From: JAWVFM01 sp963739355
GTDB lineage: Bacteria; Actinomycetota; Thermoleophilia; Solirubrobacterales; 70-9
Assembly (NCBI GenBank): GCA_963739355.1
Contig: CAVUAD010000006.1
Span: 372,001 to 436,000 of the forward strand
DNA length: 64,000 nt
Direction: 5' to 3'
Shown here: piece after piece, positions 51,685-60,707 of the stretch
Numbering within the stretch: the stretch's first letter is position 1
Layout of the letters: each line of letters begins with the position of its first letter
Notes under the pieces: model-generated
What the model saw: the letters and a program-made list of their open reading frames with translations, nothing else
Databases searched by the model: none
Told to the model about the DNA's origin: nothing
Made by a program: the position numbers and the translations under genes

Positions 51685-53295
51685 ATGTATTCTGCGCAGA
51701 GGCTCGTCGCCATTGGGGCTCTCGTCGTCGGAGTCGCGGCCTTGGGGCCTGCGCGGGCCGGCGCGGCATCCTGCCCCACCGCGCCGAAGCCCTCGCGCCT
51801 GCCAGGCGCCGCCGCCCTCGAGCGCATGAACTCCTTCGTCGGGCGGCTCGGCGTGCGCCCGACGGGTAGCTCGGCGCAGCGCCGCTACATCGGCTGGATC
51901 AAACGCCACCTGCGGGGCATCCCCGGCCTCGAGGAGCACTCGCTGCCGTTCTCGATCAACCGCTGGACTCCGGACGGGAAGACCACGCTGCGGATGAGGG
52001 TTGGCGGGAAAGCCGTTGACCTCCCGGTCGCCGGCGCGGTTCCCTACTCCAAGCCGACCGGCAGGCGCGGGGCCGTGGCGCGGCTGGCATTCGTGCCCGG
52101 CTACCAGGGGATCACGGCGGCGAACTCGGCGGGCAAGATCGTGGTTCGCCCGGCTCCGGCCGGCAGCGTCGCGCAATCCCTCTTCCTCCTCCCCATCGTC
52201 AGCTGGGAGACCTACGACCCGGACGACTCGATCTCCCCTGCGGAGAACTTCTACGGGGACTTCATCAACTACAACGCCCGCGTCCAGGACATGCGCGACG
52301 CGGCGGCGGCGGGGGCGAAGGGGATCCTCTTCGTGAAGGACGAGCCGCGGCGCCAGCTCATCGGTCACTACGAGCCCTACGAGGGGACAGCCTGGAAGAC
52401 GCCGGGGGCATTCCTGGGCGTCGACCAGGGCAGCCGGATCACCGACGCCATCGACGCCGGCAAGAAGCCGACGGCGCGCCTGGTGGTCCACGCGCACTAC
52501 AAGCACGTGGTCACGCGCTCGCTCCTGGCGACCATTCCAGGCAAGAGCAGCCAGCGGATAATCATCGACAGCCACACCGACGGCACCAATGCGGTCGAGG
52601 ACAACGGCCCCGTCGCGATGGTGGCGATGGCGCGCTATCTGGCCGGCCTGCCCATGCGCTGCCGGCCGCGCACCGTGGAGTTCGCGTTCTCGACGGCGCA
52701 CTTCTACCAGCGGGTCGGTCCCGACAAGACCATCCGCGACGGCGGCGCGGAGCAGCTTGCCGAGCGGCTCGACCGCGCCTACGACCGGGGGACCGTGTCG
52801 GCCGTGCTGGTGCTGGAGCACCTGGGAGCGAAGGACTACGAGGCCGAGCCCCGCAAGCACGGGAAGCCCGGCGACGTCCTGCGCTCGATCGGCGAACGCG
52901 CGATCCAGTTCATCGGCGTGACGCCCAGCCCGGACCTCGTCGACACCGTGGACGGGGTGGTGAAGCGCTACGACATGCGCCGCTCGATTCTTCTGCAGGG
53001 CTCCGACGCGCCAGGCTCCACCGTTCCCGCGCACTGCAGCTTCGGCGGCGAGGGCACGCCGTTCGAGCGCCACCTGCTGCCCACGATCGGCGTGATCGCG
53101 GCTCCGCAGTTCCTCTACGACCCGGCGTTCGGGATCAGCGGAATCGACTTCAAGGTCATGCACTCCGAGCTGCTCGGATATACCGAGCTGGTGAACCGGC
53201 TCGGGACGATGACCCAGGCGTCGATCGCCGGCACCGTGCCGGCCGAGCGCCAGCAGCGGGACCTCGGGCAGCCGGGCTGCCCGCCGGAGAACTGA
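51685..53295 (+). CDS. Secreted M28-type zinc peptidase-like protein, catalytic Glu altered
   Basis: 536 residues with a signal peptide (LVAIGALVVGVAALGPARAGA). A PA-like insert is seen around YNARVQDMRDAAAAGAKGIL. The M28 zinc site is partly present: IIIDSHTDGTNAVEDNGPVA provides His and Asp. The segment that normally has the catalytic Glu-Glu pair reads FAFSTAHFYQRVG, and the next ligand region is VLVLEHLGAK with Glu instead of Asp. Activity may be changed or lost. The stop overlaps the esterase start by one base, so the two are co-translated. Confidence 0.8.
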   Translation: MYSAQRLVAIGALVVGVAALGPARAGAASCPTAPKPSRLPGAAALERMNSFVGRLGVRPTGSSAQRRYIGWIKRHLRGIPGLEEHSLPFSINRWTPDGKTTLRMRVGGKAVDLPVAGAVPYSKPTGRRGAVARLAFVPGYQGITAANSAGKIVVRPAPAGSVAQSLFLLPIVSWETYDPDDSISPAENFYGDFINYNARVQDMRDAAAAGAKGILFVKDEPRRQLIGHYEPYEGTAWKTPGAFLGVDQGSRITDAIDAGKKPTARLVVHAHYKHVVTRSLLATIPGKSSQRIIIDSHTDGTNAVEDNGPVAMVAMARYLAGLPMRCRPRTVEFAFSTAHFYQRVGPDKTIRDGGAEQLAERLDRAYDRGTVSAVLVLEHLGAKDYEAEPRKHGKPGDVLRSIGERAIQFIGVTPSPDLVDTVDGVVKRYDMRRSILLQGSDAPGSTVPAHCSFGGEGTPFERHLLPTIGVIAAPQFLYDPAFGISGIDFKVMHSELLGYTELVNRLGTMTQASIAGTVPAERQQRDLGQPGCPPEN

Positions 53296-54626
53296 TGAGA
53301 CGCGCGGTCCTGATCTCCCTTCTGCTGGCCGCCTTCGGCGCCGGCTCGGCAGCGTCACCCGCCGTCGCCCGGCAGCCGGGACCGAAGGACATCAAGCTTG
53401 TCTCCGCGCAGCGCCCGGACCCGAGGCTCGTCCAGCTCACCCTCCAGACGCCGGCGATCACCCACGACACCGGCGTCCGGGTCCTCCTGCCCCGCGGCTA
53501 CCGCGAGCACCCGAAGCGCCGCTACCCGGTCCTCTACCTGCTCCACGGCTCCGGCGGCAGCGAAACCGACTGGACGGAGATGGGCGACGCCGAGCAGATC
53601 ACCGCCGGCTACCCGCTGATCGTCGTGATGCCCGACACGGACCAGAACGGCTACTACAGCGACTGGTTCAACAGCGGCGCCGGCGGCCCCCCGATGTACG
53701 AGACCTATGACGTCCACGAGCTGATCCCGTGGATCGACGCCCGCTACCGGACGGTGGCTGCACGCCGCGGCCGGGCGATCGCCGGCCTGTCGATGGGCGG
53801 CTTCGGGGCGCTCAGCTACGCCTCGCGCCACCCGGACCTCTTCGACCACGTCGCGGGCTTCTCCCCCGCCTCCGACACCAACTACGCGCCGTTCCGGGCG
53901 CTGCAGGAGAGCGGCACCTCGGACGGCGATCCCACGATCAACATCTGGGGCCCGTACGAGACCGAGCAGGTGATCTGGCGCGGCCACAACCCGTGGGATC
54001 TGGCGCCGAACCTCCGCGGGATGAAGGTCTCGCTGCGCTACGGCAACGGTGATCCCGGCGGGCCGTTCGGCGGCGGCGACCCCATCGAGGCCGGCGTCCA
54101 CGCGATGACCGTGGGCTACTCGGCGAAGCTCACCAAGCTCCACATCCCGCACCTGAACGACGACTACGGGCCCGGCGGCCACGCGTGGCCCTACTGGCAG
54201 CGCGACCTCCGCGAGGAGCTGCCGCTCGTCATGAAGAGCTTCCACAACCCGCCGCCGCGTCCGCGCACCGTCGCCTTCAAGGCGATCGAGCCGCGCTACG
54301 AGATCTTCGGCTGGAACGTGTCCATGAAGCGCCAGGCACTCGAGTGGAGCCGGCTGAAGCACGCCAACCACCACGGCTTCGTCCTCACCGGAAGCGGCAG
54401 CGCGGTGGTGAGGACGCCGTCGCGCTATCCGGCCGGCAGAGGGTTCGTGGCGCAGGTACGCACCCAGGCCGGCAAGCGCTCGGTCGAGCATCTGCGCGCC
54501 AACCGGCACGGCAGGGTGCGGGTGGTGGTGCCCCTAGGCCCTGCGAACTCCGGCCAGGAGTACACGCCCGGCAGCGACACCAAGCTCTTCACGACCCGTG
54601 TGCGGATCCGGCGGGCTGCCGGCTAG
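53295..54626 (+). CDS. Secreted esterase, antigen 85/esterase D-like
   Basis: 443 residues, signal peptide AVLISLLLAAFGAGSAAS. The esterase domain (PF00756 type) has YPVLYLLHGSGGSETDW, a nucleophile IAGLSMGGFGAL, an oxyanion-hole Gly cluster, and a late His in GPGGHAWPYWQRDL. A C-terminal beta domain of about 110 residues follows. It may hydrolyse or transfer acyl groups on exported glycolipids. It is in an operon with the M28-like gene and convergent with a small cytosolic gene (4-base overlap at the stops). Confidence 0.87.
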   Translation: MRRAVLISLLLAAFGAGSAASPAVARQPGPKDIKLVSAQRPDPRLVQLTLQTPAITHDTGVRVLLPRGYREHPKRRYPVLYLLHGSGGSETDWTEMGDAEQITAGYPLIVVMPDTDQNGYYSDWFNSGAGGPPMYETYDVHELIPWIDARYRTVAARRGRAIAGLSMGGFGALSYASRHPDLFDHVAGFSPASDTNYAPFRALQESGTSDGDPTINIWGPYETEQVIWRGHNPWDLAPNLRGMKVSLRYGNGDPGGPFGGGDPIEAGVHAMTVGYSAKLTKLHIPHLNDDYGPGGHAWPYWQRDLREELPLVMKSFHNPPPRPRTVAFKAIEPRYEIFGWNVSMKRQALEWSRLKHANHHGFVLTGSGSAVVRTPSRYPAGRGFVAQVRTQAGKRSVEHLRANRHGRVRVVVPLGPANSGQEYTPGSDTKLFTTRVRIRRAAG

Positions 54627-54940
54627 GCGGCCTGGCTGATCCGCTCGCCGACGATGCGCTCGACGTCGTCGGGCTCGTCAGGGGTGATCGTGGGAACGAC
54701 TCGCCGCCCGAGATCGATTTCGAGCGCCACCGACTTGTGCGGTCGCCCGAGGTCGAGGCTCCACCAGTGCTTGAAGTCCCCGGAGCCCCAGAGGCGCCAC
54801 TTGCCGCGGACCGCCCCCAGCTCGCGCCTCTGCACGGAGCGGATCGAGGCGTAAGGGATCCGCTTCGTTCCCCATGGGTAGTAGCGCCGGATGATGAGCG
54901 ATGCGTCATCACAGGCGACCCTGCCGTCGTCGTAGAACAT
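54623..54940 (-). CDS. Small PH-like domain protein, unknown
   Basis: 105 residues with alternating short strands (ACDDASLIIRRYYPWGTKRI, WWSLDLGRPHKSVALEID) and a C-terminal helix (DDVERIVGERISQA), the pattern of bacterial PH-like domains. No function can be assigned. AGTCTA (TAGACT on the minus strand) 7 bases upstream suggests a leaderless start. Confidence 0.75.
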   Translation of the reverse strand: MFYDDGRVACDDASLIIRRYYPWGTKRIPYASIRSVQRRELGAVRGKWRLWGSGDFKHWWSLDLGRPHKSVALEIDLGRRVVPTITPDEPDDVERIVGERISQAA

Positions 54941-54947
54941 GTATCCA

Positions 54948-54953
54948 AGTCTA
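54948..54953 (-). promoter_or_regulatory. -10 box of the small PH-like gene
   Basis: TAGACT on the minus strand, 7 bases before ATG 54940; no ribosome-binding site. Confidence 0.45.
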
Positions 54954-54976
54954 GGACGGCGGCGTCCGCCCAGCGG

Positions 54977-56182
54977 CTACGCGGCGCTCAGCTCGCGCGG
55001 CTCGAGGACCGCGGTGCGCAGGAAGCGCTCGATGCCCTCCACAACGTGCACGGTGCGCGGCGATGGCGCGAGGTCGAAGGCGTGCTCCGCGCCGGGGAGC
55101 TCGACGTAGAGGACGTCGCTCGTGGATACGTCGCGCAGACGGGAGACAAACTCGCGAGCGTCCTCGACCGGGACGAGGGTGTCGCGGTCGCCGTGGAAGA
55201 CGAGGAACGGCGGGGCGCCGGCGTGGACGCGGTTGACCGGTGACATCGCCTCGTAGGCCCGCGGGTCCTCGGCGTGGCTGCGCTTGATGACCACCTCGGC
55301 GAACAGCCAGTCGCGGAGCTCGGGGTAGTAGATGCCGCCGACGTCGGCGAGGTCGTAGACGCCGTAGAACGGGACCGCCGCGGCGACCGAGGTGTCCGCG
55401 TTCTCGAAGCCGGGCTGAAGCGAGGTGTCGTCGGCGGTCAGCGCCGCGAGCGCGGTGAGGTGGCCACCCGCCGAGCCGCCGGTGAGGCAGATCAGCCGCG
55501 GATCGACGCCGAGCTCCGCGGCGTTCTCGCGGACCCAGGCGATCGCCCGCTTGACGTCGACGACATGGTCGGGCAGCGTCGCCCGCGGGCTCAGGCGGTA
55601 GTCGATGTTGAATCCGAGCCAGCCGTTGGACGCAAGGTGGTTGAGCAGCGGGATGCCCTGCTCAACGCGACTGCCGGCGATCCAGCCGCCGCCGTGGACC
55701 TGGATGACGGCGGGTCGCGGGTCGTTGTGGTCGTCGTCCGCCGAGCGGTAGATGTCGAGGCGGAGGCGGTAGCCGTCGCCGTCGTGGAAGACGACGCCGC
55801 GCTCCTTCTTCACGCTTCGGGCGGTGAGCATCAGCAAGGGGAAGGCCAGGTGCGAGCGGGGGACGCGCGCCTCGGCGGGCTCGCCGGGGATCTCGCGCAT
55901 CGCCTCGTCGACCGCGCGGGCGCTGCCGATGCTCTGCCAGGCGAAGTGAGCTTCGAACAAGAGCAACGAGGCAATGAGGATGAGCAGGACGATGCCGGCC
56001 GTTGAGCCCGTCACGCCGAGGAGGACGAGGGCCATGAGGATGAGGGCGTTTATTGCCGTGAACTGCCAGGCGAACTCGCGTGCCATTGCGGCGGTCATCC
56101 AGCGGAAGACGCGGATGTGGAGGGCTCGCGGTGGGTGAAGAGCCCAGAGCCGGGTGAGAAGGCGGAGCTGTTCGCGGATCAC
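54977..56182 (-). CDS. Membrane-anchored HSL-type alpha/beta hydrolase
   Basis: 401 residues. Two N-terminal membrane helices (FTAINALILMALVLLGVTG and GIVLLILIASLLLFEAHFAW) precede the hydrolase: AVIQVHGGGWIAGSRVEQGI, FNIDYRLSPRATLPDHVVDV, nucleophile LTGGSAGGHLTAL, acid in VFHGDRDTLVPV, His in LPGAEHAFDL. It probably acts on lipid esters at the membrane. A 35-base palindrome separates it from the acyl-CoA dehydrogenase gene upstream. Confidence 0.9.
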   Translation of the reverse strand: MIREQLRLLTRLWALHPPRALHIRVFRWMTAAMAREFAWQFTAINALILMALVLLGVTGSTAGIVLLILIASLLLFEAHFAWQSIGSARAVDEAMREIPGEPAEARVPRSHLAFPLLMLTARSVKKERGVVFHDGDGYRLRLDIYRSADDDHNDPRPAVIQVHGGGWIAGSRVEQGIPLLNHLASNGWLGFNIDYRLSPRATLPDHVVDVKRAIAWVRENAAELGVDPRLICLTGGSAGGHLTALAALTADDTSLQPGFENADTSVAAAVPFYGVYDLADVGGIYYPELRDWLFAEVVIKRSHAEDPRAYEAMSPVNRVHAGAPPFLVFHGDRDTLVPVEDAREFVSRLRDVSTSDVLYVELPGAEHAFDLAPSPRTVHVVEGIERFLRTAVLEPRELSAA

Positions 56183-56203
56183 GTCACATTCCCAAGGGCG
56201 GGT

Positions 56204-56238
56204 GGCGAGTTGTAGTCGGTATGCGACTACAAGTCGCC
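56204..56238. repeat. 35-base palindrome, copy B
   Basis: Stem GGCGA-G-TTGTAGTCG with CGACTACAA-G-TCGCC and loop GTATG (one G-G mismatch). It matches copy A at 41582-41616 in length, core (GTCGNTATNCGAC) and most positions. It lies between two genes on the minus strand and could end the acyl-CoA dehydrogenase transcript. Confidence 0.7.
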
Positions 56239-56245
56239 GGTTCGG

Positions 56246-57391
56246 TCAGAGGCCGTAGGTCTTGGAGATGATCTCGCGCTGGATCTCGCTGGTGCCGGCG
56301 AAGATCGTCGAGACGAGGGTCGAGCGCACGTAGCGCTCCATGTCGTACTCGGTCGAGTAGCCGTAGCCGCCCATCATCTGCTGGCCCTCGATCGCCATCT
56401 TCTTGGCGGTCTCGGTCACCTTCAGCTTCACCATCGACGCCTCGCGCGGCAAGGTCGTCTCCGGATCGGCGTCGGTGCGCTGGGCGACGTCGTAAACGAG
56501 GAGCTTGCAGCACTCGATCTCGGTCGCGAGGTCGGCGAGTCGGTGGCGGATGGTCTGGAACGAGCCGATCGGGCGGCCGAACTGCTTGCGCTCCTTGACG
56601 TAGGCGAGCGCGTCGTCGAAGGCGCGCTCCGCGATGCCGAGGAAGATCGCGCCCGTGATCAGGCGCTCCCAGTTGAGCCCGGTCATCAGCTGCATCCAGG
56701 CCATCCCCTCCTGGCCGACCAGCGCGGTCTCGGGGACCTCGCAGTCGGTGAAGTAGAGATCGTTGACCTCGTCGGGTCCGGCCATCGTGCCGATGCCGTG
56801 GATCTCCAGCCCGGCGGCCTCGCGTGGGATCGAGAGCATGGATACGCCCTCGTGCTTGGATCCGTCGCGGCTGGTACGGCAGACGAGCAGGATGTGCTCG
56901 GCCTCCTGGGCGGCCGAGATCCATGTCTTCTGGCCGTTGATCACGTAGCCGCCATTCCGCCGCTCGGCGAAGCAGGAGAGGTTGCCCACATCCGACCCCG
57001 CCTCGGGCTCGGACATCGCGATCGCCTCCACCTTGCCCGATGCGATGCCGCCGAGGATCTGCTGCTTCTGCTCGTCGGTGCCGAAGCGCTGGTAGGCGCC
57101 GGCGACGATCATCGACAGCCCGAACGCTCCGGCCGGGATCTGGTTGCGGCCGATTTCCTCGAGCAGCAGGACCATGTCGACGGCGCCGCCGCCGGCGCCG
57201 CCGTACTCCTCCGGAATCGCCACGCCGAGCCAGCCGAGGTCGGCCATCTTCTTCGCGATCTCGGGGCTGTGGTTGGTCTCGCCGCCGTTGGTGAGGGCCG
57301 CACGCTGCTCGCGCGTCCCGCACTCGCGCTTTCCGAAGTCGCGAATCGCCTCGACGAAGTCGCGTTGCTCGTCGGTCAGTGCCAACGGCAT
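56246..57391 (-). CDS. Acyl-CoA dehydrogenase
   Basis: 381 residues. FAD-dependent acyl-CoA dehydrogenase fold: LTDEQRDFVEAIRDFGKREC, IPEEYGGAGGGAVDMVLLLE, IAMSEPEAGSDVGNL, WERLITGAIFLGIAERAFDDALAYVKERKQFG with the family Arg, MMGGYGYSTEYDMERYVR, and TSEIQREII. The catalytic-base region near the C-terminus is IFAGTSEIQ. The gene follows a thiolase gene by 5 bases, so a beta-oxidation-type pathway is likely. Acyl specificity unknown. Confidence 0.95.
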   Translation of the reverse strand: MPLALTDEQRDFVEAIRDFGKRECGTREQRAALTNGGETNHSPEIAKKMADLGWLGVAIPEEYGGAGGGAVDMVLLLEEIGRNQIPAGAFGLSMIVAGAYQRFGTDEQKQQILGGIASGKVEAIAMSEPEAGSDVGNLSCFAERRNGGYVINGQKTWISAAQEAEHILLVCRTSRDGSKHEGVSMLSIPREAAGLEIHGIGTMAGPDEVNDLYFTDCEVPETALVGQEGMAWMQLMTGLNWERLITGAIFLGIAERAFDDALAYVKERKQFGRPIGSFQTIRHRLADLATEIECCKLLVYDVAQRTDADPETTLPREASMVKLKVTETAKKMAIEGQQMMGGYGYSTEYDMERYVRSTLVSTIFAGTSEIQREIISKTYGL

Positions 57392-57396
57392 TTGGA

Positions 57397-58605
57397 TCAG
57401 CCCTCCACCGGCTTGTAGACCGTCACGACAGCGGCCCCGCCGAGGCCGATGTTGTGCTGGAGGGCGAGCTTGGCGCCGTCGACCTGGCGCCTGTCGGCGT
57501 CGCCGCGCAGCTGCCAGGTGAGCTCGGAGCACTGGGCGAGCCCGGTCGCGCCGAGCGGGTGGCCCTTGGAGATCAGCCCGCCGGACGGGTTGACGACCGG
57601 ACCGGAGCCGCCGTAGGTCGTCGCCTCGGCGTCGACCAGCTCGTGCCCCTTGCCCTCCTCGGCGAACCCGAGCGCCTCGTAGGTGATCAGCTCATTGGCG
57701 CTGAAGCAGTCGTGGAGCTCGCAGACGTCGACGTCGGAGGCGCTCACCTCGGCCTCCTCGTAGGCCTTGCGCGCCGCCTCCTTCGACATGTCGTAGCCCA
57801 CGATCTTCATGCAGTCGGTCTCCTCGTCGAAGGTCGAGCGCATGTCGGTCACCATCGCCTGGCCGGCGATCTCAATCGCCTGATCCCAGAGGTCGTGCTC
57901 GTCGACGAACCGCTCCGAGGCCACGATCGCGCAGGCCGAGCCGTCGGAGGTTGGCGAGCACTGGAGCTTCGTGAGCGGCTCGTGGATCATCTTCGCCGCC
58001 TTGATGTCCTCGATCGAGTACTCGTCCTGGAACTGGGCGTAGGGGTTGTTGACCGAGTGCTTGTGGTTCTTCCAGCCGATCCAGGCGAAGTGGTCGGGGT
58101 TCGACCCGAACTTCTCCATGTGGTCGCGGCCGGCGTTGCCGAACATCTGCGGCGCGGCGGGTGACTGCTCCGGCGCGCGGATCTCGAACATGCGCGTCGC
58201 GTGCTTGTCCATGGGGTTGGTGCGGTCCGTGTACTTGACCCCAAGCGAGCCCATCTCCATCTTCTCGAAGCCCAGCGCCAGCGCGCAGTCGGCGAGCCCG
58301 CCCTTCACGGACTGGCGCGCCATGTAGAGCGCCGAGCTGCCCGTGGAGCAGTTGTTGTTGACGTTGACCACCGGGATCCCGGTGAGCCCCAGCTGGTAGA
58401 GCGCCCGCTGGCCGGAGGTCGACTCGCCGTAGCAGTAGCCGGCGAAGGCCTGCTCGACGTCGTCGTAGGCGACGCCGGCGTCCTCGATCGCCTTCGAGCC
58501 CGCCTCCTTCGCCCAGTCCGGGTAGTCGCCCTCCTTGGTGCCGGGCTTGTCGAACTTGGTCATCCCGACCCCGATCACGAAGGTCCGGTTGCTGTTGGCG
58601 CTCAT
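57397..58605 (-). CDS. Thiolase, SCP-x/lipid-transfer type
   Basis: 402 residues from ATG 58605 (a GTG at 58647 would add 14 polar residues). Thiolase features: VIGVGMTKFDKPGTKEGDYP, VNNNCSTGSSALYMARQSV (nucleophile Cys), DVCELHDCFSANELITYEAL, and GGLISKGHPLGATGLAQCSE. These are typical of SCP-x-like thiolases used for sterol or branched acyl chains. Partner acyl-CoA dehydrogenase lies directly downstream. Confidence 0.93.
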   Translation of the reverse strand: MSANSNRTFVIGVGMTKFDKPGTKEGDYPDWAKEAGSKAIEDAGVAYDDVEQAFAGYCYGESTSGQRALYQLGLTGIPVVNVNNNCSTGSSALYMARQSVKGGLADCALALGFEKMEMGSLGVKYTDRTNPMDKHATRMFEIRAPEQSPAAPQMFGNAGRDHMEKFGSNPDHFAWIGWKNHKHSVNNPYAQFQDEYSIEDIKAAKMIHEPLTKLQCSPTSDGSACAIVASERFVDEHDLWDQAIEIAGQAMVTDMRSTFDEETDCMKIVGYDMSKEAARKAYEEAEVSASDVDVCELHDCFSANELITYEALGFAEEGKGHELVDAEATTYGGSGPVVNPSGGLISKGHPLGATGLAQCSELTWQLRGDADRRQVDGAKLALQHNIGLGGAAVVTVYKPVEG

Positions 58606-58730
58606 CTGAATCTCAGGCTCCTTGTCGCAGTGCGGATCGGCGCTCACCGCGGCAAGCGCGCCGCGCAGCTTACTAGAAACAGTCAGGCCGGTATGTAAGT
58701 GCCCCTGCCCCGCCCCGTACGAGTTATGCC

Positions 58731-59728
58731 GCTAGTGCGTATCCGGTTCGCTCAGGCAGCGAGCGAGGCAGCCGAAGTGATCTCGGCGTAGGTCGTCGGC
58801 TCGTGGACGGCGCTCAGCCCGAGCAGCGTCTGGAAGGCGGCCATCGGCTTGGCGCGGCGGTTGTGGCGGAAGGTGAACTCCTCCAGGTAGACCGCGAGGT
58901 GCTCGTTTGAGACCCCGCGGTGGGTGCCGGCGAGCCAGGCCTTCAGGTTCGAGATCGCCCGGTGGGCGCGGGGCAGGTAGGGCTCCTCGCCGACTGCGGC
59001 GCGCTGGCTGCGGGCGCGGCGCTCATAGCCGGCGGCTTCGAGTCCGTTGTAACCGTGCCAGCCGTCGGTGTGGACGATCGCCCCCGGCGCCGTGGTCGCG
59101 GTCAGGAAGGCGCTCAGCGAGGGGATCGAGGCGTTTGGGAGCGGCGCCAGGCGGACCCGTCCCGAGCCCCGCCCGCGAATCTCGATCGCGACCGCGCAGA
59201 GCGCCTTCTTGCCGCGCTGACGGCCACCTCGCTGGCCTTCTTCGAGCCCACCGAGGAAGAACTCGTCGACCTCGACCTCGCCCCGCAGGGGCTCACGCTC
59301 AGGGGCGACCATCGCCCGCCGGAGCTTTTGGAGGAGGAGCCAGGCGGTCTCATAGCGCGAGAGGCCGAGCTGGCGCTGAAGCTGCTTGGCGGAGACCCCG
59401 GGGTGATGGGTGGCGACGAGATAGGCGGCCCAAAACCAAAGCCGAAGCGGCGTCCGGGTGCCGTGCATGACGGTCCCCGCGGTCACCGAGGTCTGCTGGG
59501 TGCAGGCAGCACACTCCCAGAGGTGGCGGCGCTCGAGCACCCAGGCGCGGCGCCCGGCGCAGCCAGGGCAGATGAAGCCTTCGGGCCAGCGACAGGTGGC
59601 GAGGTAGTCGAGGCAGGCGGCCTCAGTGGCAAAGCGCTCCTGAAACTCCATGATCGTCGCCGGCCAGTCTGGAGCAGCCATCGGACCACCGTAGGCACGA
59701 CACCTGACGGAACCGGATACGCACTAGC
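58731..59728 (-). mobile_element. Full-length IS1595-type insertion sequence
   Basis: 998 bases bounded by perfect 19-base terminal inverted repeats (GCTAGTGCGTATCCGGTTC at 58731-58749 and its complement at 59710-59728) around one transposase gene. No flanking direct repeat is seen (GTTATGCC on the left, ACCATTAA on the right), so the copy may have been rearranged after insertion. Weak similarity of the flanks extends the repeat outward. A second, half copy lies at 62510-63017. Confidence 0.9.
58752..59681 (-). CDS. IS1595-family transposase (ISXO2-like)
   Basis: 309 residues. The N-terminal zinc ribbon is CRWPEGFICPGCAGRRAWV with WECAACTQQTSVTAGTVMHG; the helical part follows; the ISXO2-like catalytic domain has VEVDEFFLGG and VHTDGWHGYNGLE (two Asp) with a late HRAISNLKAWLAGTHRGVS and EEFTFRHNRR. 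Length is full for the family and there is no frameshift, so the element may be active. The gene runs opposite to the half copy further right. Confidence 0.93.
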   Translation of the reverse strand: MAAPDWPATIMEFQERFATEAACLDYLATCRWPEGFICPGCAGRRAWVLERRHLWECAACTQQTSVTAGTVMHGTRTPLRLWFWAAYLVATHHPGVSAKQLQRQLGLSRYETAWLLLQKLRRAMVAPEREPLRGEVEVDEFFLGGLEEGQRGGRQRGKKALCAVAIEIRGRGSGRVRLAPLPNASIPSLSAFLTATTAPGAIVHTDGWHGYNGLEAAGYERRARSQRAAVGEEPYLPRAHRAISNLKAWLAGTHRGVSNEHLAVYLEEFTFRHNRRAKPMAAFQTLLGLSAVHEPTTYAEITSAASLAA

Positions 59729-59740
59729 ACCATTAAGTGC

Positions 59741-60707
59741 TCAGTCGCTCGCGCCGGCGGGGGCAAGCTCGCCAGGGAGTCCCTGCGGATCGCGAAGCCT
59801 GTGCGACAGGGCCATCGCCAGGGTGGCGACCACGATCAACGCCACGCCGTAGACGTCAGCGGTCTGCCGTACCGCGAAGGAGGGGCCAAACCCGAGGCCG
59901 GCGACGGCCGCTCCGGCGAGGAACAGGGTCATCGACCCAACGCGGAGCGCGACGAGGGAGATGGCGACCCCGAGGATCAAGGCGGCGAGCCCGCCGCGTG
60001 CCGTCGTCCGCGCGTGCGTGTCGCGCAGCCGGACGGAGGCGATGGTGGCGACGAAGTCCCCCGCGCATCGAAGCCGGAACCGCAATCTCGGGCCGCAGCG
60101 CCTCACGCAGTCGCCCGTCGCCGTTGACCGGCTCGGGAACGGCCAGGGCGAACACGCTCGCGAGCGTGAAGCCGCCGAGCAGCAGCCAGTAGACGAGGCG
60201 CGTCGGGTCGGGCCCGTACTGGATGAGGAGACCCGCGGTGAGCGCTCCCGCCGCGAGGCCCGTCAGCGGCGCGGCGGCGGCGAGCAGCGCGCCGAGGCGA
60301 GGCTTGTCGTCCGGCTGAAGATCAAGCAGGGCCGCGCTGATCGCGCCCATTGCGAGCCCCGTTGCCACTCCCTGGACGGTCCTCGCCGCGAACAGCCAGC
60401 CGACGCTCTGCGCCTCGGCGAAGAGGAGCATGCCGGCGATCTCGACCGCCAGGGCGACGAGCAGCACCGGCCGGCGACCGACGTGATCGGAAACCGAGCC
60501 CGCGACGACCAGGGTCGCGAGGAGCGCCAGCGCGTACACGGCGAAGACGCTGGTCAAGGTGATCGCGGAGAAGCCCCACTCACCCTGGTAGACGACGTAG
60601 AGCGGCGACGGGGCGCTCGAGGCGAAGAGGAAGAGCCCCAGGGTCGCTGCGAGGCCCCAACAGGCGACGCGCCGGCTCACCGGGCGGGTTGTCCTTAGCT
60701 GTGACAC
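59741..60707 (-). pseudogene. MFS transporter, broken by deletions and frameshift
   Basis: From GTG 60707 a normal MFS N-terminal half is read (LGLFLFASSAPSPLYVVYQG, VSDHVGRRPVLLVALAVEI, ARTVQGVATGLAMGAISAAL), up to LRPEIAVPASMRG near 60060. Then the homology moves to another frame (VRLRDTHARTTARGGLAALI and LFLAGAAVAGLGFGPSFA) and ends after VYGVALIVVATLAMAL. Compared with a full MFS the segment between, and helices after GFGPSFA, are missing. Two deletions plus a frame change make this a dead gene. GAGAAACGCA before the GTG may be its ribosome-binding site. Confidence 0.82.

Noticed and set aside
58920..59852. A 310-codon plus-strand ORF over the IS, repeated at 62093-62830 on the minus strand
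   Set aside because: It appears twice only because the IS sequence appears twice; it is antisense to the transposase.
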